Positions 30,601 through 44,266 are shown, counted from the stretch's first letter. The stretch: DNA of 64,000 nucleotides from Semisulcospira habei (GCA_036245525.1 BTPG01000005.1:212611992-212675991); one strand, 5' to 3'. Notes: a model not told the origin generated them from the sequence alone. Numbers and translations are program-made.

Positions 30601-33393
30601 AAAAATATGTTGAAACACTTGAACACTTGCTCAATTCATTGACCTGTTGCAACGGTCAAGGTCACACTTATTATGTGGATTGGTCTTTGAATTTCTTATT
30701 TACTTATGTGCTGCACAACAGAAGTGCACTTGAAAAAGAAATCAAAGTAGCCATCGGATTTAAGTCAGGGAATTGGTCATCTAGAAAAACAAAACAGACT
30801 TGACAGAAAGCATCATCCTTTGCCTGTAATGGGACGTCTGTTTACCAGTAGTCATTGTAATTTCCGTTTCATAAAACTGTTTTTGAATTTGGAAAGCAAT
30901 AAAAATACTTTCTGCCAGCGCTCGGGTTCCTGACATATCATTAAACAAGGTTTTCGCTTGGCTTTTGCATTTGACTAGTGTTTTCATTCTGCGCTGTACG
31001 GACTACACTGTAATAAGTCAAAAGCTGGGGGTTTTTTTATCAGTACATTTGAAATAGAAGTTTTGTCCGCAATTTTGCGGGGTGTCCCTTTTATTTTGTG
31101 GGTATAGGTGGGTCACAATGTTCTAATACAGTTCATTATTAATTTCAAATGTGTATGCATAATTATTTATAGTGCACTGATGACTCACCCGTAACTCTGG
31201 GGATTTAAAAATGAAACTGTATTGTCAGCTGTAGCACATTACATCAGTAACTCTGTCAATGTTTGCATATTTTCTGATCTGACTCCTGGTTGGATTGTGA
31301 TTTTGAATGTAATTTATTAGGAAAAACAAATTCTGCTTTGTTGCTGATTAGCTGAGAACCGTGATAAGTTGTCAGTGAACTGTTGCCTAAATTTCTGATA
31401 CAAGACATCTACTTTTAATTAATTTAATGATGGGGTGCATGACCATGATTATCACAAGATGAACGAAAACAACACATTAATGATTTTCACATGGCCCCAA
31501 ACACAATACCCATTGCTCCCAACTTTACTTGTGACCCAAACAACAAAACCAATGGTTTAGGCCAGTGCCATGGATAATCAGAGGCATAACTCATTGGTTT
31601 ATTTGGTAAATTTTAAGCCTTTCGTGTTAGAATCTCAATAGCCCTACTTTTTGGCACAGTATAGGATGTGTTTGTATTAAAATGTTTGCATATGATGTAT
31701 GTGTGTAAATAATTGCCATATTATACACATGTACATGTATCTGTATTTCAGCGTAATGAATGAATTTACTGCTTGTGTCCTCTAACTTTTGCACAAATGA
31801 GAATACAGAGCTAAGTTCTAGTGTTTAATGAATTATTTTTCCCCCTAATTTCTTAGTTATGTGTTGGAGATCAAAAGTTGACATGGAACAAATTTAATAA
31901 ACTTCAAGCTCAGCGTGTCAGTGTGCCTTAGCATATGGAATGAAAAAGTCTGATTTGACATAGGAACGTACAACAAATTTACACTAATAATTTTTTTAAA
32001 AATAATATGTATATTTGACAGTATATTGAACTTTAAAAAATGTGCACTTAATTAATTTCAGATTGAATTATTACAAAAAATGTTGGACTGTTTGCATAAC
32101 TCGAAGAAATAGTTATATGTGTCTCTGTCACTTTGCTGTTGCCTTTCCACAGCCTTCAAACAGCCCTACAGTTTGTAAAAGCAAGTAGTGCATGTAATTG
32201 AGGGCTTTAATAAGTGTATGTAATCACTTTTTCTTTTATCAATTTAAAAAGAACAACACCATGATTTTCAAGTACTGATGGATCTTACAATGAGAGGATG
32301 TACACACAATAAGTGCATTGAAAAAAAAAAAAACAATTACTGAAATATCTGGGCTCTTACTGTATGCTGAGATATGTATGCATGATGTGTGTAGTGTGGC
32401 GAGAGATGTGAAATGATTGAAAGTGTTTAACAGTTTAGTCAAATGAAGTAGTGTCTATGACATGCATGGTATGCCATACTAAAAAAGTAGTTCCTCGTGG
32501 ATGGCTGATGGCGCAGTGGGTATTTCTCAATCGCTCTGTGGCATTTTGGCCCTTTTTCAGTCGCTATGTTTTGTGTAAAAACTACATTTTCCCGCACAAA
32601 ACATAGATGCATCGTGTTCGTGATTAATTCTAGTTTTGAAAAAAAAAATTCTTCTCATTTCTTTTTCTGCTGTATGTGGTTCGTTCTGCCAGGTACGCTA
32701 GCTGCAGGTGACAACAAAAATAACTATGAAGAGTTGTTCAAGTCTTAAATTGGTTTATACATTTGGACACTGTTGAACACTGATATATATGAACCTTCAA
32801 AATTGAACCACTCGTTGATGAGATATTCCTCCTTATGTTAGGTTACCTCTGCTTGTCCTCAGCTAATCATTTCAGATTTCAGGGGGTGAAGAATATGCTT
32901 CTCAAAGATTAAATATCACCTGAACATCCACATGCAACCAAATATCTCCTCGTATACATTTTACTAAGATTTGTGCTCGAGGATCTGAGTCCACAAGAGA
33001 AACTAAATGAATGCAAGGTATCCCTATTCACAGTCTCGAAAAGGGTGTCCGTGTTATCAGTGACATCACGCATAAGGATGTTACCCCCAGAGTCTGAAAA
33101 TGTAAAAGTCCCTGTGACTCTGACAACTAAAACAAGTTTGGATACTCGTCTGGGTCACGGCAAAGAATTTGCTTTAAACTGTAGTTTATTTCGTTCACAT
33201 CAGCTAAAAACAGTGACCCTGAAAAAGCCTATGGGAAAGAAACATACGGCGAGCGACTGCTACTTGTTGGCAAGAAGATGATTTGGAACAAAAGTTAGAT
33301 TAAGAGTTTAAGTTTTAAGTTTAAGATAGTTTATGTTTTAAAAAAAACAACAATAAAAACATTGGAATTAGTCTTGATGTGAGTCACGACGAC

Positions 33394-33395
<2 letters not shown>
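30600..33395. other. AT-rich stretch with no recognisable gene
   Basis: About 2.8 kb with only short ORFs (up to 102 codons at 32973) lacking any domain or splice support. No repeats shared with the rest of the window were noticed. Confidence 0.5.

Positions 33396-33397
<2 letters not shown>

Positions 33398-33468
<71 letters not shown>
33398..33468 (+). repeat. (CA)n microsatellite
   Basis: About 34 consecutive CA dinucleotides. Confidence 0.95.
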
Positions 33469-33472
<4 letters not shown>

Positions 33473-33635
33473 AACTCTAAAATATGATTTTCATGCTAAA
33501 TACTAAGCAAATACTGGTATTAAACACGGCGAATGGGCACGCCTCACTGATTCAGTTATAAGCCGACTGTACACATTCTGACAAGTTCTCACTCGCCGCT
33601 CGCGCTCTCTCAAACAAGCAAGCTGATCAGACAGA

Positions 33636-33958
33636 GCGAGAGATAAGAAAAGAGAGATTTTCAGAGCTCCAGATCCTCAGGAGCCGAACAGATACCCTAT
33701 AACTATTCAATTTTGAACACAACCACCCGGAACTCTCTCAGCGCTAACATTCTCAGGAGAAGATCGGCAATCTTTTGGTTAAACAAACCTTAGCATCCCC
33801 ACTAGTTCTATCACACCTACTCCTGAGAATCATCAACTGTACTGCCGAGCTGAGAGAGTTCCGGGTGGTTGTGTTCAAAATTGAATAGTTATAGGGTATC
33901 TGTTCAGCTCCTGAGGATCTGGAGCTCTGGAAATCTCTCTTTTCTTATCTCTGAGCGC
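33636..33958. repeat. Inverted duplication (~105-bp arms) at a LINE 3' end
   Basis: 33636-33743 and 33849-33958 are near-perfect inverted repeats containing CTATAACTATTCAATTTTGA and its complement. The right arm forms the 3' end of the LINE ORF that begins at 34252, so the left arm is probably an inverted copy of the same LINE end, as in twin-primed or tail-to-tail insertions. The spacer is about 105 bp. Confidence 0.65.
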
Positions 33959-34960
33959 GAACAGCCAGAGGGAAAAACTGTTGCGGAATCTGCTGGTCCT
34001 GGTACTGATAGACCTGTACCTATGGCCTGATGGTAAACGTTCGAAACGCTCATTGTCGGGGTGGGTGGAATCACTGGAGATAAGACTTGCTCTACGTAAG
34101 AGACGCTGCTGGTACAGTGAGTCCAGGCTAGGAAGATCTCTGCCTATGATTTTTGAAGCGGTCTTGACCATCCTGCTCAGTCTGATTTTCTCTTTGGCCG
34201 TGATGGAACCATACCAAACCGTGATCGAAAAGGTGAGCACGCTCTCAATCACAGCTCAGTAAGATTGCATCAACATGTGGGCACTGAGACCAAAACTTTT
34301 CAGACATCGCAGAAAGAACAAGCGCTGCTGTGCTTTTTGGACGACGAGGCGAGTGTTTTCCTCCCACTTAAGATCACATGAGAGGGTAGTGCCAAGAAAC
34401 TTAAAGTTCTGGACAGTTTCAATGATTTCACCATTGATCACAAGAGGGGGAGGGGGAGGGGACTATTTCTGTCTAAAGTTCATATTCATTTCTTTTGTTT
34501 TGCCAGTGTGCAGTTCAAGGTTGTTGTTATTACACCATCTAATTAGAGTCTCAACCTGACTTCGGTAGACGGATTCGTCTGAGTTTGTAATGCACCCCTC
34601 CACTGTGGTGGATCTGCAAATTTCAGAACTTTAGTACTGGCATGGCATGAAGCACAGTCATAAGTAAACAGGGTGTAGAGCATAGTGGAGAGAAAGAACC
34701 CCTGAGGCTTGCCCGTGGATAACGTGAGGGTGGATGACACATTTTCACCAATTTTAATGACCTGTGGTCTCATCAACAGGAAATCGAGGGTCCAGAGGCA
34801 TAATGCCTCTGGAACTCCGATTTGCTGGATCTTCTTATACATTTTAGATGGAATAATGGTGTTAAAAGCAGAACTGTAATCAACATATAAAATTATGGTA
34901 TAGGTGTGCCTATAGATTCTGCCTATGGTTGTCTATACGCCAGGACTTGAGTCCACAAGA
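33875..34960 (-). pseudogene. Degenerate non-LTR retrotransposon, RT thumb to C-terminus
   Basis: Three overlapping minus-strand frames carry pieces of one RT. 34842-34543 has TGKPQG..LS and the remnant of the catalytic box (KFAD, second Asp lost). 34441-34256 has the NFKFLGTTLSCDLKW thumb segment, and 34252-33875 has the C-terminal LPSGHRYRSI..RF.NSF signature. Frameshifts and the loss of the FADD aspartate show it is dead. A G-rich interruption lies at 34445-34460. Confidence 0.75.
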
Positions 34961-35430
34961 GAAACTAAATGCAAAGTTCACAGTGTTGTGTTTCGTACTG
35001 ATTTGCACTGGGTCGTACTGTCATCCAGTTTGAAGTGGGACGAGTTGCGCGGCTTACATGATTATTTGCTATGAGGATAAACTGGAATCATCGCTAGAGT
35101 AAAGAAGAACCCAACGGAGAAAGAAACACGCTTAGAAAAGACGGTTACAACACAATTTATTAGTATTTCGGGTAAATACCCTTTTTCAAAATAGACAAAC
35201 ATCATTTGGTACTTATCTTCATTCGCAGAAGGAATGTGGCAATTGAAGGAGGTGACGTTAAAGAAAAATAATAATAAAAAAAAAATTTAATGAAAGGAAG
35301 AACAAAAGTGCGTAAAAAGTAAATTAAAAATGACGTCAACAACAAACTCATAAGAGAGAGACTCGGAGAGAAACTGAGCACGAGAGACAAGAGCGAGCAA
35401 AAGTTAATGCGTGAGTGTAAGGCCAGAAAG
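34961..35430. other. No recognisable gene
   Basis: AT-rich, with an A10-type run near 35277; only a short hydrophobic antisense ORF. Confidence 0.4.
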
Positions 35431-35439
35431 AGCGAGAGA

Positions 35440-36460
<1,021 letters not shown>

Positions 36461-36521
<61 letters not shown>
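36461..36521 (+). repeat. (GA)n tract
   Basis: Tail of LINE copy c on the minus strand, followed by (GAT)n. Confidence 0.95.
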
Positions 36522-36527
<6 letters not shown>

Positions 36528-38960
36528 GATGATGATGATGAAACGTTTTTATTCAGGATAAAAAGTTTTAGGCATAGCAATGCCTATCTTCCAAACTGTC
36601 CTGCTACTCTACACATATAAACATACATCAGACGATACATCAAAAGATAAAACATATGTAAGTAAAAAGACCCATCCCCCTCCCCCCCCCCCCCTAAACT
36701 ATTTCTCGTGTTTTTCCTATTATTGTCGGAAAATAGAGTTTTTAGATAGGGTGGGGCTTTTCCGTGCATGATCTTGTGCAGTAGAACACAGCGATTAAAT
36801 TCAAACTGTTTCTTCAATGTTAGTAACTTGAGAGATTTTAATTTTTCATCAGTCGAAGTAGGACCAGGAAGTATTAATTTAATGCCCCGATGATACAAGG
36901 AATTAACTTTTTTCATGTGAACTTCGCTGCATCCATCCCAGACGGTAGAACTGTAGTCACAATGCGTTTTGATATGCGCATGGAAAAAGAGTTTACGGAT
37001 ATCATTATTAACTATATGGCATAGTTTTGATAACAGGAACAGTTTTTTGGAGATTGTTTTGCATATTGAGTCAGTATGCGGCTCCCAGCTTAATTGGTTG
37101 TCCACTATAACGCCTAATAAGCGATGCCTAGTTACTTGTTCAACAAGCTGTCTATCTAAGGAAAGTGTTAAAGGTGGTAGGCCATGCTGGTGTTTCTGAC
37201 GTGTAGTAACTAACATGCTCTTTGTCTTTGGAATACTAATAATCATGTGATTATCACTGCACCAGCCTGCTACTTCATCAAGACTTTGTTGGAGTACCTT
37301 ATTAATGGTTGTGATATCTTTATCAGATGTGTGTATGGTCGTGTCATCTGCGAACAGATCGCAGTTTGCGTCTAAATGAGATATGCACAGTGGCAGATCA
37401 TTAATAAAAAGATTAAATAATAAGGGCCCTAGAATAGACCCCTGTGGAACACCGCAAGTTACTAAACCATCACAGGAATACTTGCCATTTAGCAGTACTT
37501 TCTGTGTTCTGTCCCTGAGATAGGAAGATATAAAGGAGACAGTATTTGAGTCAATGTGATAGAATGGTATTTTTTTTTAGTAGGATAGAGTGGTTGACAA
37601 GATCAAAAGCTTTTTTCAGGTCAAGAAAGATTGTACCTGATACTTTATTGTCATTTATGGCAGAGAGCCATTTATCAATTAAATGATTGAGGGCAGTTTG
37701 GCACGAATGTAGAGGTCGAAATCCTGATTGTGCTGCAGTTATCAGATGGTTTTGCTCCAGAAAGTTTAGAAGATGAGTATGGATATGTCTCTCGAGCGGT
37801 TTTGAAATACAGGATAATATGGAAATGGGCCTGTACTCGTTTAGGTTGCATAAATCTTTGCTTTTGGGAAGCGGGATTACCTTCGCTTTTTTCAGCTCGT
37901 CGGGAAAAACGTTATGTCTGATCGATAAATTATAAATAAAGGTCAGGGATTCAACGACGTAGGGCAGAGATAGTTTTAAAATCTGACTACTAATGCCATC
38001 TGGACCGCAAGACGATTTGTTCTTTAAACTGGAAATAGATTTGCCTACATCTAGGACAGTCATAAGCGGTACTAAAAATGGGCCGCAGGCTCTCTGTTGA
38101 CTATGGTGACGTAGTTGATGAGAGCAAGTGTAGTTTACAGGGTTAGGTGTATTTGACTTCGCCAGAGTTTGAGCAACAGTTATGAAGTGAGCGTTGAATG
38201 CATCAGCAGTAAGATCGGGCGGAATATTAGGCGATCGTTTACTATTACCTTTGGTGAAATTGTTTATTACTTGCCAGACTGAACAGATGTCTTTGCCGTC
38301 GGCAATAATTTGTTCTGCATTTTGCCTCTGTGCTTTACAAACTAGAGATTTGACATGGTTTCGCTGCTTCTTGTATTCAGTAAATTTTTTGTCTCGTTTT
38401 AATTCATCTCTTACCTCCATTGCTTGTTTTATCTCATCAGAGAGCCATTTTGGCATAACAGGATATTTGACGCGTTTGATGCGCTTAGGCGCGTGTCTAT
38501 CCAGAACGGCGAGAAACAGCTCGTACCAGCGTGACAGGGCATCGTTAGGGTTTTTTGCAGTTTTTTATATCATAAAATGGTACTAAAGATAGTTCATATA
38601 AAAAAGCAGTTTGGTCGAATTTTTTAAAACATCTATACATTACGGTAGTGTGTCCTTTGATTGACTGTTTAGCTAACCTAACAGACAACGTAAAACAAAC
38701 AGGAAAGTGATCACTAATGGAAATATTAGGTACGCTAACATTTTTTACAACGCTGACATTTGTGCTATATACATGGTCTATCAGCGTTGAAGATGAGGAA
38801 GTCACTCTAGTAGGTGACTGGACAAGCTGTTTCAACCCTAAAAAATTCAACATGGATCTCCACGAAGTGTGTCCTTGCTTTTGCAAGTCTATGTTGAAGT
38901 CTCCCAAATATGTACATCACCTTTGGACTCCTGAACCACATCCATCATAACACAAACTCG
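36522..38960 (-). pseudogene. Non-LTR retrotransposon copy c (CR1/jockey-like), broken
   Basis: Minus-strand pieces in order: 38907-38545 carries the end of an apurinic-type endonuclease (MGDFNIDL and ISDHFPV). 38456-37551 carries RT fingers/palm with KVIPLPKSKD, NEYRPISILSC, AAQSGFRPLHSCQTAL and FLDLKKAFD. A T9 run near 37570 shifts the frame. 37246-36584 carries the thumb and C-terminal part (HRLLGVIVDNQLSW, then APPYLKTLF). The catalytic FADD region (about 37380-37250) falls between frames. Not functional. Confidence 0.8.
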
Positions 38961-39070
38961 TCCTGCCAGGAGGCTGAGGCCGCTGGGTTTCTATATACAA
39001 AACCTATAAGAACAGGCGAGGACTTGGTCGTTTTAACTTCTAACTACATGCACTCTATATTAGGGGATTC

Positions 39071-39072
<2 letters not shown>

Positions 39073-39136
<64 letters not shown>
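39073..39136 (+). repeat. (GA)n tract
   Basis: Pure GA followed by G-rich sequence to 39265; it lies just upstream of the 5' end of LINE copy c. Confidence 0.95.
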
Positions 39137-39140
<4 letters not shown>

Positions 39141-39302
39141 AGACAAGGAGGGGGGGGAGGATAAAGGGTAATAGATACTACCAAAAGCCACCCAAAGGGC
39201 CTGCCGAAAAATAGCTACATAGAAGGGGGGGGGGAGGCAGAGGGAGGGAGGGAAGGGGAGAGGACAGTAAGAACAAGGAAGGAATTTAAGCGTACTCAAA
39301 CA

Positions 39303-39567
39303 GCAGCTGGACAGACAACCAGCCAGTCACCAGCCCTACCCAACAGGCACCCAAATAACAGTCCACAGAAAAACACGTAGGCACGCAGCAAGACGACCAC
39401 ATACATCCCCAAGGGATGCACACGATCGCCCCGCCCCACACCGCTGGCCGGCGACCGGACGCCCGACAGGCAAGAGCAGGGGATCCAACCGTTCCGCGTT
39501 CGGCCAGCGCTGAGAAAGTCCCTTGGGATGTGTACAGTTCAACCAGCGCCAGCCTCACCTGTCTGGT
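39303..39567. repeat. FB-D foldback element, diverged copy
   Basis: Shares AGGCACCC, CCACAGAAAAA and, at the right edge, CAGCGCTGAGAAAGTCCCTT plus CCAGCGCCAGCCTCACCTGT with the 52010 copy. More GC-rich and diverged. Confidence 0.5.
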
Positions 39568-39639
39568 TATAAGTGTTCAAACAGAAGCGACACAGTAAGG
39601 TAAAGGTACAGTGAGCAGATAAGAATGACACAGGCAAGG

Positions 39640-41172
39640 TCAAAAGTTTTAATCCTTCATATTCATTCCGAGTGGCGCCACAGTGCCCAGTTTATTAATC
39701 AGAAATTTTTCTCGGTTTTTCCTGGCCCAGACATTACTGGCTTGCATAAGCCAGAGGCCTTTAACCCGAATGTCCGAGACGGCCTGATTGAAATGTCGTC
39801 CGACCGATCTGTTGTATTGGTATTGAGCGACTGGGGATGTTCTTTGAAACGGGGGTTGATGGTTCTTTCCGTCTCTCCATTATAGAGTTGGCCGCATGTC
39901 ACACAGGAGATGACATAAATCACGTTGGTGGTTTGACACGTGAAGTATCTATGTTGAATTTATAACGTAGACCATTCACCACGGTGGAAGGGCAAATAAA
40001 ATTACGAACATTGCAAGGTGTGGAGCCGGAGGGTCTGGTGGTATGACGAGGCTTCAGAGTAGAGCGAACAAACGTGTCCCGTAAATTAATGTCCCTCTTG
40101 TAAGCCACCAAATGAGGTTCAGACAAGACATCAGCGGACTCTTTGCTGAATGACAAAAGACCCCAGTTAGACAGAAGTATTTTACGAACCGGATTGGTGT
40201 GGGGATGGTAAATCATGGTGACGATAGGCCTGTCACTATCAGCGGTAGGTTTAGTCTGCAGTATATTCGCGCGACTAAGTTTTTGTACCTTTTGGAGAGA
40301 TCTTTGAACAACAGTACGTGGGTAATGTCTGTCGATGAAAAATCCAGCCATTTCTTTGGATTGAACATCCAAGCCTGATTCTTCGGAACAGATTCTTTTC
40401 AGCCGAAGAAACTGGGAATATGGGATGCTGTTCTTCGTTTTGGGGTTATGCGAAGAGCGGTAGTCGAGGTAGGAATGCGAGTCGGTAGGTTTGTAATGTA
40501 TTGAACTTTTCAACATTCCGCAGTCAATACTGATGTTCATGTCCAGAAAGTCGACTGAAGCAGCTGAGATAGTGTATGTGAACTTGAGGAAAGTTCTGCA
40601 CGAAGTGAATGAAGTCTAAATGTGCAGCTTGGGTCATGTGTGTAGCTCCTATACCGTCATCGATGTAGCGTTTATACATCTCAGGGACAGGCCCGGTGTA
40701 TTTCTGAAGTATTTGTTGCTCAAGGAATCCCATGAAGAGGCAAGCATAGCTAGGTCCCACTTTTGTGCCCATCGCTACGCCACTGCACTGAGCGAAGGTG
40801 ACGCCATCAAAGGTGAAACTGTTAAGAGAGAGAACCAATTCAGCCAGACGTAGAAGTGTATGAGCAGGAGGTTGGTTATGACTTCTTTGGTTGAGGAAAT
40901 ATGCAAGTGCATTGAGGCCATCATTGTGTGGTATGACAGTATATAGTGAAGTAACACCAAAGGAAAACAACAGTTTAGGTTTGAAAGGTTGTTTCTGGTT
41001 GACTTGGTCTATGATCTCTAGAGCATGGTTGGTGTCTTTAATGTAGGTAGGTAGAAACTGGACAAAGAGTTGAAAGATGATGTCCAGGTATTCGGAGATG
41101 TGTTCAGTGGGACAGCTGCAAGCTGACACTATGGGGCGGCCGGGATTGTTGAGTTTGTGAATTTTGTTTTTT
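39640..41172 (-). pseudogene. Penelope-like element: RT plus GIY-YIG endonuclease, 5' truncated and frameshifted
   Basis: The minus-strand frame begins mid-ORF at ~41172 (KIHKLNNPGRPIVSA). 41129-40524 carries SLYTVIP (motif A area), GVAMGTKVGPSYACLFMG (motif B) and YIDD (motif C). After a shift near 40550, 40540-39920 carries the connection region. After a second shift near 39935, 39923-39699 encodes a GIY-YIG nuclease start, IYVISCVTCGQLYNGET, with the conserved Arg and EH downstream. RT followed by GIY-YIG defines Penelope-like elements. Two frameshifts and the missing N-terminus show it is inactive. Confidence 0.85.
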
Positions 41173-41960
41173 TAAAAGCACAGGTGTTTCCAGCGCGGCC
41201 ATAAAATAATTAAACGAAAATATAGCATCGATAAGTGACTGTAAATTTTTAAACATCGCTAGAGTGTTTACACACCCGGATTTTGACAGTTACAGTGATG
41301 CTGATGTTTAAGAAATAAATGTCTGTGACCATGCGGACAGCGTTTTAATATCAAAAGTAGCCGCCATCTGGAAAACATCCTATTTGGCGATTGGTAAGTT
41401 CTTGGTCACATGACTTACCTAGAAAATACCCTCCCGGCTCATTATTGGTCTATCCTGCAGAATGAGTGGTTTCCACAAAGGCGAAAGTCGGATGTCGCAC
41501 GTGTTACATGAAACATGCCCTCCACAAATTAGGAATGAAAATTGCATTGCCGTATCGGGTTTCAGTCGTATTCGCATCGGATTCGTGCTATGGATGTATG
41601 AGGGCTGAATGGGTAATTCCCAATACCTCTCAGCGCCGGCCATTTGCAAAGCTACAATTCCCAGCGCTAAACTCAGTCGGCATGCGCCTCCTTCCTTCAG
41701 GTCGCTGGAACGCATAAGCTACTGAATATAATTGCTTCTTTGTTTCAAACAAAAGAAAATGGTAAACTTCTTTTACCTTTGGCTTGCTGATGAAAAGTTT
41801 TAGAAAAAAAGTTTCACTTGACCGGAAATAACTAACATGATCCAAGTGCTCGAATATTATCTCAAAACTACAAAAATAGCAACAACATAACGTCGACGAA
41901 ACAAGGACGATAACGATGACGATGACGAAGACGACGATGGTGATTTTTAAATTGACGATG
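41173..41960. other. No recognisable gene
   Basis: Only short ORFs without domains; no shared repeats noticed. Confidence 0.4.
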
Positions 41961-41973
41961 ATTCGCTCCACAG

Positions 41974-42160
41974 GTGTGGGCGGTGACAGCGATGTGTGTT
42001 TCTACACCCCGCGCCGACTGGGCCGTGAGGTGCTGGTGGTGGCGGACTATCAGAGTCACCGTCAAGCACTGCTCGACCACATCAAGAGAGACTGCCCTAC
42101 CCTGGGGGAGACCTGTCTGCTGTTCCACGCGCGCCTGGCCCGGGACAGCGGCGGGCGACT
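41974..42160 (+). CDS. Candidate internal exon of an unidentified host gene
   Basis: A GC-rich island of 187 bp in AT-rich surroundings, bounded by a good acceptor (GCTCCACAG|GT) and a consensus donor (ACT|GTGAGT). The open frame, 61 full codons, has a soluble-protein composition with DVCFYTPRR and QALLDHIKRDC; both ends are in phase 2. Without splicing the frame hits TGA directly at the donor. The antisense frame is also open but looks less protein-like. I do not recognise the family. Confidence 0.35.
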
Positions 42161-42201
42161 GTGAGTGGCGAGCGACTGGATAACGGAGGGGCAGGAGGAC
42201 G

Positions 42202-42613
42202 CTAAGCTGAGGGTCTTCCCTTACTGACAGGAATAGTCCCGGTGTAGCATAACAAAATGATTGTCACGCAAGATAGAAACGGGGCCACTTTGGCGTACGC
42301 TGTCGTTTGGACTGCTGAGTTTGGAACTGCTGTGGTTCGAACTGTGGCCTTTGGAACTGCTGTGGTTGGAACTGTGGTCGTTGAAACTGCTGCGGTTGGG
42401 CCTGCTGTGGTTGGAACTGTGATCGTTGAAACTGCTGTGGTTGGGACTGTGGTTGTCGTTTGAATTGTGATTACACCTGTTGTAGTTGTTTCGGCAGCTG
42501 TCGTTGTTACACTCGTTGTAGTCGCTGCAGCAGCTGTTGTGGTAGTAGGGGTTGTGGTAGGCACAGTCGTGGTTGTTTTAGTCAATGTAGGACTGATGGT
42601 TGTCACGTCCACT
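42202..42613 (-). CDS. NIDO/mucin-like gene, exon 5: Thr-rich mucin segment
   Basis: Acceptor ATAACAG|AGTGGAC at 42613. The exon completes the codon split after exon 4 (Arg), giving the R-V-D that typically ends NIDO domains. It then encodes a Thr/Val/Ala/Pro-rich, probably O-glycosylated repeat region built on ~12-15-bp DNA repeats (GTGGTTGGAACT-like). A hydrophobic stretch near the end precedes a TGA at 42204; alternatively a donor TCA|GTAAGG at 42225/42224 would splice onward. Which of the two is used cannot be decided here. Confidence 0.6.
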
Positions 42614-42764
42614 CTGTTATAAGATAAAGTATTCACACCAACGGTTTAGATATCAATCAATGTACACAGAGCAGAGTAAAACAGTGGAATGATAATGATC
42701 TTTTCGCGTGGACTTTGAGTTGTTAGAAATGAAAGTCTGCAGTTGGGAAACCACTACATTACAG

Positions 42765-42872
42765 ATAGATCGACCACGATAATACAAGGGTGTTGCCAGA
42801 ATAGCTTGGCGCCTCAAGGCGCCAAGCTATTCTCGCACCACCCTTTCATATCAAGGTCAATCCATCTCCTGT
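42765..42872. repeat. FB-B foldback, slightly diverged
   Basis: Arms around AGAATAGCTTGGCGCC and its complement with a TCAA tip; outer arm CGACCACGATAATACAAGGG. It lies in the intron between NIDO exons 4 and 5. Confidence 0.85.
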
Positions 42873-42951
42873 TGTTGAGTGTAAGGGCTGAATGGTTTAA
42901 CACATTGATGTACCTGTGACAGTAAGAACAGTACTTTAAGCAGCAACTGAC

Positions 42952-43070
42952 CTGAATAGGAAAAGGCCAGGTGACCCAGTGTTACTTGTGACTGTCAGAT
43001 TGAACAGAGCGGCTGTTTTGGACTCAGGAAACAGGTAAAACTGGGTTCCGTCCCCTTTGTTGAAGCCCAC
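42952..43070 (-). CDS. NIDO/mucin-like gene, exon 4: end of the NIDO domain
   Basis: Acceptor TTGGCAG|GTGGGC at 43070 and donor TTCAG|GTCAGT at 42952; 119 bp, 39 codons plus two bases. VGFNKGDGTQFYLFPES and SNTGSPGLFLF are hallmark end-of-NIDO sequences (GFNxGDG and the SNxGxPG..xFR element). The leftover AG joins the A of exon 5. Confidence 0.8.
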
Positions 43071-43409
43071 CTGCCAACAAAAACAATTGATAAAACATTG
43101 AATATTGGCTCGGCCTTCAGTAACAGCTGCGGGATAATGATCGACTATGACAGCTCAAAATTAGTGCCGTCTATAACTTGGAGCTGGATAGCTAAAAAGC
43201 CACTAACCCTGATTGAAAAAAGTTGATACAGTTTCTGTGACTTATACACACAGGCAGTGCTGATTGTCTGGGAACGAAAAACACATTTGGCGCTGGAAGT
43301 TGAAAGTAACAGACTTAATAAATTAATGCTGAACATCTTGTTAGTTTATTCATACTTGTTGGAGTCCTTGAAATCGTCTGTGTATTAAGTCTGTGTGGTT
43401 AGTGATTAC

Positions 43410-43529
43410 CTTTGTGTTTATTTCGTTGTTACCCGTCCCACCGTCGTTTACCCAGGAAATGACGTCATACTGTAGTATAACCAATGACGTATTTCCGTTT
43501 GAAGCTAGTACGGCTTGCATTGTGTTGGC
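43410..43529 (-). CDS. NIDO/mucin-like gene, exon 3
   Basis: Acceptor TTTTCAG|GCC at 43529, donor ACAAAG|GTAATC at 43410; 120 bp, exactly 40 codons, phase 0 at both ends. It encodes NTMQAVLASNGNTSLVILQY and a Gly/Asn loop, matching the central NIDO strands (N-x-FQAVL...YD.I.W). Confidence 0.8.
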
Positions 43530-43767
43530 CTGAAAATAAATAACATTGTGTCAAGCGAAGTGAATTCCTGAGCGCCACGTGACAATGGAGAGTCCAAAAG
43601 GAAACATGGATACTAACACAGAAATAAACAGATACGTAATAGTGAATAACACTATATTTTCAGCTGTAAATGAATTTATTACTGCAGCAAAAAGATTTCA
43701 TTTATTTATATTTAGGGCTGCAGAAAATAAAGAAAATAAAGAAAATAAAAGACCAGTTGAGGCACCT

Positions 43768-43769
43768 CT

Positions 43770-43858
<89 letters not shown>
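43768..43858 (+). repeat. (CT)n tract in the exon 2-3 intron
   Basis: About 45 CT dinucleotides with one small interruption; Ser-Leu ORFs here are artefacts. Confidence 0.95.
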
Positions 43859-43862
<4 letters not shown>

Positions 43863-44228
43863 TAATATTTGTTATTCCTCCCTCTATTTGCATTTTGCAT
43901 TAATGTTATTTATTATTATATTGATTTACTTACCTACATAGTATTTAAAATCTGCAAACCACCGACATGCAAATGCAAATGTAACTGATTCAGTGTCCAG
44001 ATCATTCTTAAGCCTGTGGCTAGATTTAATCTGATGAAAATGGTATATATCCTTTCATGCATTTTGCAAAGCAATAAACTATTTAAACCAGATACGTAGC
44101 ATTGCCAATAAATTAACGCCTTCGCTGTCGGTGATCACGCGTCTAAAAGACTTCACTCTGACCGACATTCACGAGAAGAACACAGATGTAAATGAGACAA
44201 AAAAAAGGCACAAAGAACATCAGACTAA

Positions 44229-44266
44229 CAAGAGATATAAATCTTCATGAGCCCCCGCGACTGCGG
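44229..44266 (+). repeat. FB-A foldback, left arm
   Basis: CAAGAGATATAAATCTTCAT then GAGCCCCCGCGACTGCGG. Its partner arm lies 6.4 kb away at 50622-50659; the 19-bp array fills the space between. Confidence 0.8.

Noticed and set aside
33875..34252. Independent host gene with a conserved C-terminal motif
   Set aside because: The adjoining frames carry RT thumb and palm remnants in the right order, so it is the end of a degenerate LINE.
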